The position numbers were made by a program, and so were the translations under genes. Below are positions 1 through 6,608 of a DNA stretch of 6,608 bases, piece by piece. Source of the stretch: Mariniphaga sp964540165. GTDB lineage: Bacteria; Bacteroidota; Bacteroidia; Bacteroidales; Prolixibacteraceae. The stretch spans positions 1 through 6,608 of the forward strand of contig CAZILU010000161.1 of the NCBI GenBank assembly GCA_964540165.1, in the 5' to 3' direction. The number at the start of each line of letters is the position of its first letter. Position 1 is the first letter of the stretch. A model generated the notes under the pieces. The model was not told where the DNA came from. It searched no databases and was given only the letters and a program-made list of their open reading frames with translations.

Positions 1-684
1 CACCCGCGATTTGAAGCCCATAATGGCACCTCGCGTCAAACGGCCCAGACTGGCCTTATCCCACTCCCGGGGCAGATGAGCCGCAGCAAAGTCAAGCTCT
101 TTGGTAATGAAATCGTAACACTCACTCTCGGTGCTTCGGGCTTTGTAAGCCTCATTGGGACCGTCGATATAGTCTCTGATGATGATGCCGCCATGGCTGC
201 GCACCAGCATGAAATGCAACAACCCCCTGAAAAAACGCGCCTGCGCCTCCATCAGCAACTTGTCTCCTTCATCGTAGGTGGCATAATTATCCAGACCGAA
301 AAGAAACTCATTGATGCGCCGGATCCGGTTGTACTCGTATGCATAATCGGAGAGAACCGGATTGTTGGGACTGATCATCTGGTTCAGAATGGTCTTGTTG
401 ACATCCCCGCCATTAGGGCCCATCACATGCTGGTTGTACTTCACGATGTCTCCAAAACCATCGGTCAACGATACACCGGCATACTTGCTGCCGTACGGAC
501 CGTACTCATAAATGGGTTTATAGAAACCATTGATATACAGATAGGTATTCTCCATCGTCTTCCATATCTCCGTTTCGGTATATACCGTACGGGGTTCCGG
601 GTTCAGGTAATCCTCACTACAGGCACCTAACAGAAGAAAAGAGGTGAGAATGAGTAACCGGTATTTTATATTCCTTATTTTCAT
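1..684 (-). CDS. SusD/RagB-family outer-membrane glycan-binding lipoprotein, N-terminal part (cut by window edge)
   Basis: This reading frame runs open for 228 codons from the ATG at 684 to base 1 with no stop, so the C-terminal half or more lies outside the window (SusD proteins usually have about 500-650 residues). Residues 1-22 form a lipoprotein signal (KIRNIKYR, hydrophobic core, lipobox LGAC), with Cys22 as the lipidated residue, followed by SEDYLNPEP as is usual for SusD. The family pattern is clear. EAQARFFRGLLHFMLVRSHGG (146-166) is the conserved helix plus the Tyr/His-Gly-Gly turn. STESECYDFITKELDFAAAHLP (184-205) and GRLTRGAIMGFKSRV (214-228) are the following TPR-like helices. SusD proteins sit as lids on SusC transporters and bind the glycan at the cell surface. 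The gene starts 11 bases after the susC stop, so the two are almost certainly cotranscribed. The ligand cannot be deduced from this part. Confidence 0.95.
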   Translation of the reverse strand, partial: MKIRNIKYRLLILTSFLLLGACSEDYLNPEPRTVYTETEIWKTMENTYLYINGFYKPIYEYGPYGSKYAGVSLTDGFGDIVKYNQHVMGPNGGDVNKTILNQMISPNNPVLSDYAYEYNRIRRINEFLFGLDNYATYDEGDKLLMEAQARFFRGLLHFMLVRSHGGIIIRDYIDGPNEAYKARSTESECYDFITKELDFAAAHLPREWDKASLGRLTRGAIMGFKSRV

Positions 685-695
685 TGTTGTTCCTT
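685..695 (-). promoter_or_regulatory. Ribosome-binding site of the susD-like gene
   Basis: On the minus strand the 11 bases between the susC stop codon and the susD ATG read AAGGAACAACA. The purine-rich AAGGA is a usable Shine-Dalgarno-like site about 6 bases before the ATG. It supports the start at 684 and translation from the susC mRNA. The other three genes lack such a site. Confidence 0.5.
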
Positions 696-3600
696 TTAAA
701 ATGTTACACTTACACCAAACTCATACGTCCGTTGCTGCGGATAGTATCCGTTGCTGATCTCAGGAGCTTCGGGGTCGATGCCGTACTTATTCAGTCCCGA
801 CCAGGTGATCAGGTTAGAGCCGGTAAAACTCAGCCGTATCCCGTTGATACCGTTTCCGGAGAGATAGGGATTGCTTATCGTATAGGCAATCTGAGCATTC
901 TTCAGACGCAGGTAATCGGCACTGCGCATCCACCATGAGGAGGCCCAGCCGTTGCAGTTACCCACTTCAGCAGCCACCGTGGTAAGACGGGCAAACTCCG
1001 CATCTTTGTTATCGGTCGTCCAGCTGTCCTCGATCAAAAACCGCGGTGAGTTACCGTTGCCGTGGAAAGGACGGGTATATACCGTGGCATCAACGGCTCC
1101 GTTGCTATATACACCACTCAGGAACATATCGCGAATGGCTGCTCCCTGGAAAAAGAGCGACAGATCAAGTTTTTTATACGCCGCGCCCAGGTTCAACCCG
1201 TACATCAGCTCAGGAAAACTGCTGTTGCCCAGGAAGGTATAGTCCTGCGAACTCTCAATCTTTCCATCGCCGTTCAGGTCTTTATAGATGATGTCGCCGG
1301 GACGGATCTGGCTGATCTTCTGCAGGTGACTTAACGTCGGGGTATTCATGATCTGAGCTTCATCTGCATAAAGACCCTCGGCTATGAACCCCATCTTCTC
1401 ACCCATCTTCCGTCCGGTCCGTTTCTGGTATGCCGGGGTATTCGGGCTCTCATTCATATTCAGAATTTCGTTGCGCGACCATCCCATATTACCGCGGATA
1501 TTGTAACTCACCTGACCGATCTTATGATTGTGCGTCAATACCAACTCCACTCCGTGGTTGGCCACCTCGCCACCATTCACCGTTCCCGGATAGTTGCCAC
1601 CCAACGATAAGGGGAAGAGGCTGCCGCCGCCAATCAGGATATCGCGGGTGTGCTTGTAGAAGTAGTCAAACTCCATCCCAAAGATCCCCTTGTCTAACAT
1701 CATCTCAAAGCCCACGTTGTAGGTGGCGGTCTTCTCCCAGGTAATATCCCTGTTCACCTCACCGGCCGTATAAACGGAGATGTACTCTTTATCGCCGATA
1801 TAGATGGTAGCTGGATTCCTTCGCATCATATTCAGATAGGCAAACTGCCCTACATTGAGGTCATTACCAAGCACACCGGCAGATGCACGGAACTTCAGCT
1901 GGGCTATCTTACGCTTCAGGTTTGCAAAGAAGGGCTCCTCTGAAATACGCCAGCCCACGGATGCTGCCGGGAAGAAACCCCAACGGTTTTGCGGGGGGAA
2001 GCGCGAGGATCCGTCGTAACGGGCGGCCAGCTCAACCAAATACTTGTAATCGTAGGCATAGTTGATACGGCCTACAAATCCGGCCCTGCGGAAGATGCTG
2101 CTGTTACCCCACGCGTTGGGCCTGCCGCTATTGTCCTGGATATCATTTCCCATATCCAGCTCATGCAGCGATGTCACATCATAATCGACCGCTACAGCGC
2201 CCAGTCCCTCGCTCTCCTGCAACGCCTCCTCAAACAGGAACAACCCGGCAATGTCGTGCTTGCCAAAGATATTGGCATAGGTGACCGACGGCTGCAGGGT
2301 GCGGCGGTAGAACTGACTGTTGGCATGCTTGAAATACTCCACATTATTGGCGGTCACCGACAGGTTCGTCAGCACCTCGGTGTAGCTGTTGGTGGCAATA
2401 TCGTAGCTGTTGACCCGGGTGGGTTCAGCCCATGCCCGCTGAGTGGTGTAATCTTTGTCGTAAATCATCTTAATCCCAAACTCCAATCCGTTCACCCAGG
2501 GCAACTCCCAGGCAAACTTCGCGGAGGATTGCAACAGGTTTAATATGGAGTTGTTGTAACCTACATTGTTATAAACCACGGGATTTAACGTGTTGTTCTT
2601 GTTGAAATGACCTACCGTCGGGAGACCGTCGTAGGTGGGCGGCAGAAAGGGAAATACCTTCGATGCCAGCATCACCGGGTTGTTCCAGGCCTGATTGGTG
2701 ACACTGAAATAGCCCGATTTACGGTTCTCCTGTCGCGCAGCCATGTCCAGCTCGAGGCGGAACCCATGATTCAGATTCACATCCACATTCGACCGGATGT
2801 TGTACCGTTGAAAATCGAAATGGTCAATGATACCGTCCTGCGCTAAGTATCCCGCCGACAGGAAGTACTTCACCGACTCATTACCCCCGTTGACATTGAT
2901 GTTGTGATGCGTAGAGTAAGAACCTGGCTTCATGATCTCATCGAACCAGTTGGTGTTCTGTATCTTCCCCTCCGGATCGCCATTGAGGGCTTTCTCATAG
3001 AGACTCTGGGTGAAGATCGGATCTTTGCCATCCATCTCCAGCGCCTTGTTGTACCACTTGATGAAATCGGGGCCATCCAAAAACTCGGGGAAGAGGGTGT
3101 TCTGATTGTAAGAGACCTTACCGGTATAGGTAATTCTGGGTGCCTGCACGGTTCCCCGTTTGGTTGTTACCAAAATAACACCACCGGCTCCCTGAACACC
3201 ATAAACCGCTGCGGCAGAGGCATCCTTCAATATGGATATCTTGTCGATATCGTTCGGATCTAACTGATCAAAGCTTCGTTGAACCCCATCCACGATCAGG
3301 GTCGCCGAGCCATTTCCTAACGTGGAAACACCCCGCACGCGGATCGATGCGCCATCGTAACCGGGCTGACCGGAGCTCTGCAGCGTGGTAAGCCCGGGCA
3401 GTTTACCGCCCAGCTGCGAAGAGATCGTTCCCGAAGGTGCCTTCATCAGTTCGTCACTCTCGATCTGAGCGACAGACCCGGTGACACTCACCTTCTTCTG
3501 CGTTCCATAACCGACAACAATCACTTCACCCAGCTCTTCTGTATCCTGCTCCATCGTTATGTTCAGAAGCGTCCGGCCACTCAACGGCACCGCCTGCTCC

Positions 3601-3866
3601 ATATAACCTACATACGAAAAAAGCAGCGTACTGTTGGAAGAGGGCACCGACAGTGTAAATTCACCATTACTGTTCGTAATGGTCCCCATATTGGTCCCTT
3701 GTACCAGGACATTCACACCAATCAGTGTCTCTCCCGTTGAATCAACCACCTTTCCTCTGACGTTCACCTGAGCGTACAGGAGATTCGTTGAGAAAAAGCA
3801 GAGTACCAGAAACAGCATTTGTATAAACCTGTTCCTCCACCTAAATAATCGATTGTTACTTTCCAT
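696..3866 (-). CDS. SusC/RagA-family TonB-dependent outer-membrane oligosaccharide transporter
   Basis: A complete 1056-residue protein, normal for SusC (about 1000-1100). It has a Sec signal peptide (hydrophobic core about 16-30) with likely cleavage at LLYA|QVNV after residue 32. Next comes a carboxypeptidase-D-regulatory-like Ig domain, about 34-108 (VRGKVVDSTGETLIGVNV, then GEFTLSVP and LLFSYVGY). A TonB-box-like stretch EVIVVGYGTQKK lies at 114-125. The plug domain, about 126-240, includes IRVRGVSTLG, LIVDGVQ and the SusC signature region AVYGVQGAGGVILVTTK. The rest is the 22-strand barrel, with the common DLNGDGKIE loop near residue 862 and the terminal aromatic strand YEFGVSVTF. No STN domain precedes the Ig domain, so signalling through an anti-sigma factor of the FecR type is not expected. 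The protein should import an oligosaccharide using TonB energy with the SusD-like partner encoded directly downstream. The substrate cannot be read from the sequence. Confidence 0.97.
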   Translation of the reverse strand: MESNNRLFRWRNRFIQMLFLVLCFFSTNLLYAQVNVRGKVVDSTGETLIGVNVLVQGTNMGTITNSNGEFTLSVPSSNSTLLFSYVGYMEQAVPLSGRTLLNITMEQDTEELGEVIVVGYGTQKKVSVTGSVAQIESDELMKAPSGTISSQLGGKLPGLTTLQSSGQPGYDGASIRVRGVSTLGNGSATLIVDGVQRSFDQLDPNDIDKISILKDASAAAVYGVQGAGGVILVTTKRGTVQAPRITYTGKVSYNQNTLFPEFLDGPDFIKWYNKALEMDGKDPIFTQSLYEKALNGDPEGKIQNTNWFDEIMKPGSYSTHHNINVNGGNESVKYFLSAGYLAQDGIIDHFDFQRYNIRSNVDVNLNHGFRLELDMAARQENRKSGYFSVTNQAWNNPVMLASKVFPFLPPTYDGLPTVGHFNKNNTLNPVVYNNVGYNNSILNLLQSSAKFAWELPWVNGLEFGIKMIYDKDYTTQRAWAEPTRVNSYDIATNSYTEVLTNLSVTANNVEYFKHANSQFYRRTLQPSVTYANIFGKHDIAGLFLFEEALQESEGLGAVAVDYDVTSLHELDMGNDIQDNSGRPNAWGNSSIFRRAGFVGRINYAYDYKYLVELAARYDGSSRFPPQNRWGFFPAASVGWRISEEPFFANLKRKIAQLKFRASAGVLGNDLNVGQFAYLNMMRRNPATIYIGDKEYISVYTAGEVNRDITWEKTATYNVGFEMMLDKGIFGMEFDYFYKHTRDILIGGGSLFPLSLGGNYPGTVNGGEVANHGVELVLTHNHKIGQVSYNIRGNMGWSRNEILNMNESPNTPAYQKRTGRKMGEKMGFIAEGLYADEAQIMNTPTLSHLQKISQIRPGDIIYKDLNGDGKIESSQDYTFLGNSSFPELMYGLNLGAAYKKLDLSLFFQGAAIRDMFLSGVYSNGAVDATVYTRPFHGNGNSPRFLIEDSWTTDNKDAEFARLTTVAAEVGNCNGWASSWWMRSADYLRLKNAQIAYTISNPYLSGNGINGIRLSFTGSNLITWSGLNKYGIDPEAPEISNGYYPQQRTYEFGVSVTF

Positions 3867-3903
3867 AGATCTATTTTTTTTAATGAAAAAAATTAACGGT
3901 TTG

Positions 3904-3934
3904 CACTATTATATAAAATCAAATTGCTGACAAC
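3904..3934 (-). promoter_or_regulatory. Candidate Bacteroidota-type promoter for susC
   Basis: On the minus strand GTTG (3934-3931) is separated by 19 bases from TAATAGTG (3911-3904). The Bacteroides vegetative sigma-factor consensus is TTTG at -33 and TAnnTTTG at -7 with a similar spacer, so the -33 part matches three of four bases and the -7 part lacks two of the T residues. A TATAAT also overlaps the -7 element (3913-3908). Transcription would start near 3897, leaving about 30 A/T-rich bases before the susC ATG. The match is partial and the region is AT-rich, so this remains tentative. Confidence 0.35.
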
Positions 3935-3970
3935 CTGTTGTTTAAAGCTCACACCAACAAGCCTGACGCT

Positions 3971-4054
3971 CATCCCGGCCTTAGGGATCCCGTCCGCCAT
4001 AGCTTACAAAGAGCTCTCCCGAAAAGAGGGCGGTCGGCTCCCGGTTTCCGGATG
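3971..4054. repeat. 84-base imperfect inverted repeat (large hairpin) upstream of susC
   Basis: The left arm (3971-3998) and the reverse complement of the right arm (4029-4054) align over their whole length. They share CATCC, then GG after a one-base bulge, then a symmetrical 5-base internal loop (CCTTA opposite AAACC), then GGGA, CC, G and CCGCC, interrupted by two mismatches and a second single-base bulge. The 30-base loop (3999-4028) carries short stems of its own (AGCT/AGCT, CTCT/AGAG). It is GC-rich between AT-rich flanks. It lies upstream of the candidate susC promoter and is not followed by a T-run on either strand, so it does not look like a simple terminator. It could be a REP- or MITE-like intergenic repeat, a processed or structured RNA within an operon transcript, or a protein-binding site. 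I saw no convincing target-site duplication. Confidence 0.55.
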
Positions 4055-4166
4055 CCTCCATCCTGCGCTTCATAAATACCAGAATTCTTGTCATCACAGC
4101 GTTAGTTCTCGCTCGTACCATTTGATTCGTTTTTTTTAGTTTTTATCATAGAAGTATCTCTTTTTC

Positions 4167-5297
4167 TTAATCCCCGGTCGATCTTTTGGTGATCAGTCCC
4201 GACAGCCGCCGAACCAAGGCCTGATCGGCCTCATCGGTCGATTTTGACAACCGGTAGAATGCATCGCCGCCCTGATAATAGGCTATCTTTAGAGAGTCGA
4301 ACACGCCGTTCTGCTCATACACATCGAGGTAATCGCGCAACCGGTATCCCCAATCCTTATTACTCTTTAACGCGCGCTCGTCAAACTCCACCTCCAGGTT
4401 CATGCCGTATCTCTTCGCCCGGTCGCAGGCCGTCTGCAACCGGGAATAGGGGATGGTCTCATTAAAGAAGTAGTTGGGCTGATAGTAAGGGATATTGAAT
4501 CCCAGGGTTCGCCATTCGGAGTAGCCGTCGGAGTTGAAATAGGGAATCCAGTAGAAGTCGTACCCCCTCTCATACAGGTAGTCAGCCACATCGGCGGCCA
4601 GGTTCCGGCTGTTGGTGGCCTCTTCGGCAAGCCAGTAGAAACCGACCAGCTCAACGTGCTCAAAATTTGCGTTGGCAAAAAGCTCTTCCGCAGATTCGAT
4701 ATACCACCGACACGCATCCAGCCGGTCTCTCTTATTGGAAAAGAAGAGCATGCGACCGTTCAGCGATCCCCAGTCGGTCTGGTTAGGGATGGGTTCGGGA
4801 ATGCTCAGCACGATCTTGCGCTTGCTGAAATCTCCCGTAATGTCGCCACGGCTGCGAACCTCGCCGATCTGCTCATTCAGCGCATGGATGGCATTCCCCT
4901 CTGCGAAATAGTTCAGAAGCAGGCTCTCCCACTCGATCTTGCGGGCTGCCAGGGACTGGTATCCGGATGCAAAGCCACGGCCTCGTCCGTCGTGAATCTC
5001 TAAAAAGAGAAATCCGTCGAACAGCCACCGCTCCTCGCCCTGAACCGTAGCGGATACATACGGAGCAAAGTGCTCTTTATCCCACGGTATGGAGCGATGC
5101 GCACCGCCATCGTAGATAAGCACCAGGTCGTTGGGCACCGGGCGATGGTATTTCAACGCCCGGATCACAGGCTCATCCTTAAAAATCACATCACCGGGAC
5201 CATTCGACGGTTCATAATCCTGGGAACAGGCCATGAAACTCAAAAAGAGAAACGTGCCGGGAATAAGTGATGCCGCTATTTTTGGTAAAAATCTCAT
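4167..5297 (-). CDS. DUF4855-family lipoprotein, probable TIM-barrel glycoside-hydrolase-like protein
   Basis: A complete 376-residue protein. Residues 1-24 form a lipoprotein signal (hydrophobic core 8-22, lipobox FMAC, Cys24), followed by SQDYEPSNG, so it should be anchored in the outer membrane or periplasm. I assign DUF4855 from WLFDGFLFLE (91-100), GFYWLAEE (219-226), YWIPYFNSDGY (249-259), YYQPNYFF (271-278) and GMNLEVEFDE (298-307), a pattern I know from this family of unknown function. Eight predicted strand-helix units can be placed in order, strands near 58-65, 91-100, 161-169, 215-226, 247-254, 267-278, 299-307 and 336-344, consistent with a (beta/alpha)8 barrel. Glu225/226 and Glu302/304 sit at the ends of strands 4 and 7. 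The gene follows the epimerase by 48 bases and precedes susC by 300. A role in binding or cutting the imported glycan is inferred, and no reaction is known to me. There is no Shine-Dalgarno sequence, only AAATTTATTT before the ATG. Confidence 0.85.
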   Translation of the reverse strand: MRFLPKIAASLIPGTFLFLSFMACSQDYEPSNGPGDVIFKDEPVIRALKYHRPVPNDLVLIYDGGAHRSIPWDKEHFAPYVSATVQGEERWLFDGFLFLEIHDGRGRGFASGYQSLAARKIEWESLLLNYFAEGNAIHALNEQIGEVRSRGDITGDFSKRKIVLSIPEPIPNQTDWGSLNGRMLFFSNKRDRLDACRWYIESAEELFANANFEHVELVGFYWLAEEATNSRNLAADVADYLYERGYDFYWIPYFNSDGYSEWRTLGFNIPYYQPNYFFNETIPYSRLQTACDRAKRYGMNLEVEFDERALKSNKDWGYRLRDYLDVYEQNGVFDSLKIAYYQGGDAFYRLSKSTDEADQALVRRLSGLITKRSTGD

Positions 5298-5345
5298 AAA
5301 TAAATTTCTATGCTACGCTTATGTTTTACATCGATGAACGGGTCT
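5298..5345. other. 48-base spacer between the epimerase and DUF4855 genes
   Basis: This short spacer has no terminator-like stem and no recognisable -33/-7 promoter. Its length and the shared orientation suggest that the epimerase and DUF4855 genes lie on one transcript. Confidence 0.5.
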
Positions 5346-6533
5346 CTATACGGCCCCGGACCGATCCTTGTTGATCGCTTCTAAAATCTTCCAGCACTGG
5401 TACATACCCCGGGGCACGTGGAAACAGCCTTTCCATTTACCTCCCTTCAGATCCAGGAGCACCTCCCCCTGCCGGTTCAGATACCCCCACCACTCGGGAT
5501 GGTCGGGATCCCTGAAATGACTCCAGGTGTAAGCATCTACCTTCTCATACCACTGCAGACAATCGGCGGAGCCGGTCAGCTGATACCCTTTTAACAGCGA
5601 GATCAGCGCTTCTATGTGCACCCACCAGAGCTTCTGATCGTGCTCCAACTGCTGCGTCGGATGCCCCAGCCGGTCCATGAAGTAAAAAATACCACCATGC
5701 TCCTGATCCCATCCGTACGCCACCATCCGCAGGGTGATCTCCACTGCTTTCTGAATGAGCTCCGGCCGTTGTAAACGGACGCCCAGATCCATGATAAACC
5801 ACATCGCCTCAATGGCGTGGCCCGGATTGATCAGCCGCCCTTCGAAGGTATCGGAGAGGGTGCCGTCAGTATGTACACTCTCCACCATGATGCCTCCAAG
5901 CTCCGGACGGTAAAAAACCTCCAATACTTCATGCAGACACGCATCGATCGTCTGTTTCAGAACGGCTGCATCCAACAGATGCTCGATCTCGAGGGAGAGA
6001 TTGCAGAGAATCATCGGCAGTGAAAAGGCCTTGAGATTGCGGGTGCCCGGATAGGCCTTGTTCCATTTTCCTTTGGGATTATTCCGTTTCGACAAGATGA
6101 TATCGAATGTTCTGCGGGCAATATCCGCATACGCCTCGCTGCCTGTAGCCTTGCTCAGCTGGCCAAAGGCCATGGTCGCAAAGGTGTAGGAGAAGATGTT
6201 GTACGGCTCCATTAGGGGCTTCCCCTCCCGCGTGAGCGAGAAATACCAGTTCAGGTCACCATCATGACCATAACGACGTAAGAACTCACCTCCCTGCAGC
6301 GCACAGTCAAGCCACTCCCGACGCTGCTCCACCTGGTTGTATAACATCGAAAACATCCAGACCTGACGTCCCTGTAGCCAGATAAACTTATCGGTATCAA
6401 AAACCTTCCCCTGCCGGTCTAAACAGGTGAAATACCCGCCGTAATCCTGGTCCTGTGACTTTTCCAACCAGAAGGGAAGCACCCGGTCCAGCAACTCATG
6501 CTTATACTTCAGCTCTAACTCCAAAAAATCCAT
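5346..6533 (-). CDS. N-acylglucosamine 2-epimerase (AGE/RenBP family)
   Basis: A complete 395-residue cytoplasmic protein with no signal peptide, matching the roughly 390-420 residues of AGE-family (alpha/alpha)6-barrel epimerases, which interconvert GlcNAc and ManNAc at C2. The motifs in order are KFIWLQGRQVWMFS (49-62, Arg56), NPGHAIEAMWF (236-246, His239), DQKLWWVHIEAL (299-310, Glu308) and KGCFHVPRGMY (368-378, His372). From memory, His239 and His372 are the numbers of the essential histidine pair in the Anabaena enzyme, and Arg57 and Glu308 are also active-site residues there, so the active site appears intact. The NPGHAIEA and FHVPR forms favour AGE over cellobiose 2-epimerase, although AGE-like mannose isomerases or epimerases acting on other sugars are not excluded. 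In Bacteroidota, AGE-type enzymes serve as NanE in sialic-acid use, converting ManNAc to GlcNAc. It is the first complete gene of this minus-strand series. The ATG at 6533 is preceded by AAAAAATAATTCG, with no Shine-Dalgarno site. Confidence 0.93.
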   Translation of the reverse strand: MDFLELELKYKHELLDRVLPFWLEKSQDQDYGGYFTCLDRQGKVFDTDKFIWLQGRQVWMFSMLYNQVEQRREWLDCALQGGEFLRRYGHDGDLNWYFSLTREGKPLMEPYNIFSYTFATMAFGQLSKATGSEAYADIARRTFDIILSKRNNPKGKWNKAYPGTRNLKAFSLPMILCNLSLEIEHLLDAAVLKQTIDACLHEVLEVFYRPELGGIMVESVHTDGTLSDTFEGRLINPGHAIEAMWFIMDLGVRLQRPELIQKAVEITLRMVAYGWDQEHGGIFYFMDRLGHPTQQLEHDQKLWWVHIEALISLLKGYQLTGSADCLQWYEKVDAYTWSHFRDPDHPEWWGYLNRQGEVLLDLKGGKWKGCFHVPRGMYQCWKILEAINKDRSGAV

Positions 6534-6608
6534 CGAATTATTTTTTCAGTTTGTGTTAAAATCCGTTATACTCGTTTCATCTGTTTATTTTTTCTCGCAA
6601 AGGCGCAA
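6534..6608. other. Leader upstream of the epimerase gene (window edge)
   Basis: These 75 bases are AT-rich with no gene and no clear stem-loop. On the minus strand a TTTG occurs near 6600, but no TAnnTTTG follows at a suitable distance, so I cannot name a promoter. The region upstream continues outside the window, and whether this gene is the first of the operon is unknown. Confidence 0.4.

Larger units (their letters stand above)
3867..4166. other. 300-base intergenic region between the DUF4855 gene and susC
   Basis: No gene that I can support lies here. AT-rich flanks (3867-3930 and about 4121-4166) enclose a clearly more GC-rich core (about 3960-4080) that contains an 84-base imperfect inverted repeat. 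A candidate susC promoter lies between this core and susC. Short ORFs run through both strands (46 codons on the minus strand at 3981-4121, 71 on the plus strand at 3924-4139). Neither has a recognisable domain or ribosome-binding site, and both are best explained as chance frames in a GC-rich element. No stem followed by a T-run was found after the DUF4855 stop, so read-through into susC is possible. Confidence 0.7.

Noticed and set aside
76..630. 184-residue plus-strand ORF
   Set aside because: It lies wholly inside the SusD-like gene on the opposite strand, whose product matches SusD family motifs throughout. It is an antisense shadow frame.
1989..2543. 184-residue plus-strand ORF inside susC
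   Set aside because: It is antisense to the SusC barrel and has no recognisable protein features.
3880..3896. TTAAT/ATTAA hairpin just upstream of the susC start
   Set aside because: It is a five-base A/T stem in an A/T-rich leader and is expected by chance.
3981..4121. 46-residue minus-strand ORF in the DUF4855-susC gap, starting MVRARTNAVM
   Set aside because: It spans the inverted repeat, has no ribosome-binding site, signal or domain, and contains several internal Met codons. The open frame follows from the GC-rich repeat. It would be worth revisiting only if conserved copies show protein-like substitution.
3924..4139. 71-residue plus-strand ORF in the same gap
   Set aside because: It runs opposite to all other genes, crosses the inverted repeat, has low-complexity composition rich in Ser, Leu and His, and shows no domain or ribosome-binding site.
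4101..4150. Tiny 15-codon minus-strand frame just after the DUF4855 stop, starting MIKTKKNES
   Set aside because: It is too short and A-rich to distinguish from chance, with no ribosome-binding site of note.
4400..4717. 105-residue minus-strand ORF inside the DUF4855 gene
   Set aside because: It is on the same strand but in another frame. The DUF4855 frame carries family motifs across this stretch, and the alternative product is Pro/Thr/Ser-rich with no domain.
1..6608. CRISPR array, tRNA or rRNA genes, insertion sequences, tandem repeats
   Set aside because: I found no regularly spaced repeats, tRNA-like cloverleaf, rRNA core sequence or transposase in the window.

Overview
This window looks like part of a Bacteroidota (probably Bacteroidales) genome. 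It holds part of a polysaccharide-utilisation locus (PUL) read entirely on the minus strand. The lineage call rests on an adjacent SusC/SusD pair, lipoprotein signal peptides on the SusD-like and DUF4855 proteins, A-rich leaders with little Shine-Dalgarno sequence, and a weak match to the Bacteroides-type -33/-7 promoter. Base composition is moderate, neither strongly AT- nor GC-rich. I cannot place it to genus.

In the direction of transcription (right to left) the window contains: a 75-base leader; an AGE-family N-acylglucosamine 2-epimerase (6533-5346); a DUF4855 lipoprotein that I read as a probable (beta/alpha)8-barrel glycoside-hydrolase-like enzyme (5297-4167); a roughly 300-base intergenic region holding an 84-base imperfect inverted repeat and a candidate susC promoter; a complete SusC-type TonB-dependent transporter (3866-696); and the first 228 residues of a SusD-type glycan-binding lipoprotein, cut by the window edge (684 to beyond 1). 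The many ORFs on the plus strand are shadows of these genes.

A working model follows. SusD-like and SusC-like proteins capture and import an oligosaccharide across the outer membrane. The DUF4855 lipoprotein, at the cell surface or facing the periplasm, binds or cuts the glycan. The cytoplasmic epimerase interconverts GlcNAc and ManNAc, or a related 2-epimeric sugar pair, feeding the released sugar into amino-sugar catabolism. That suggests an N-acetylhexosamine- or sialic-acid-containing substrate, but the window has no sialidase, neuraminate lyase, kinase, deacetylase or regulator to confirm it.

The least explained items are the DUF4855 protein, which has a believable eight-strand barrel with glutamates at the ends of strands 4 and 7, and the GC-rich inverted repeat upstream of susC.
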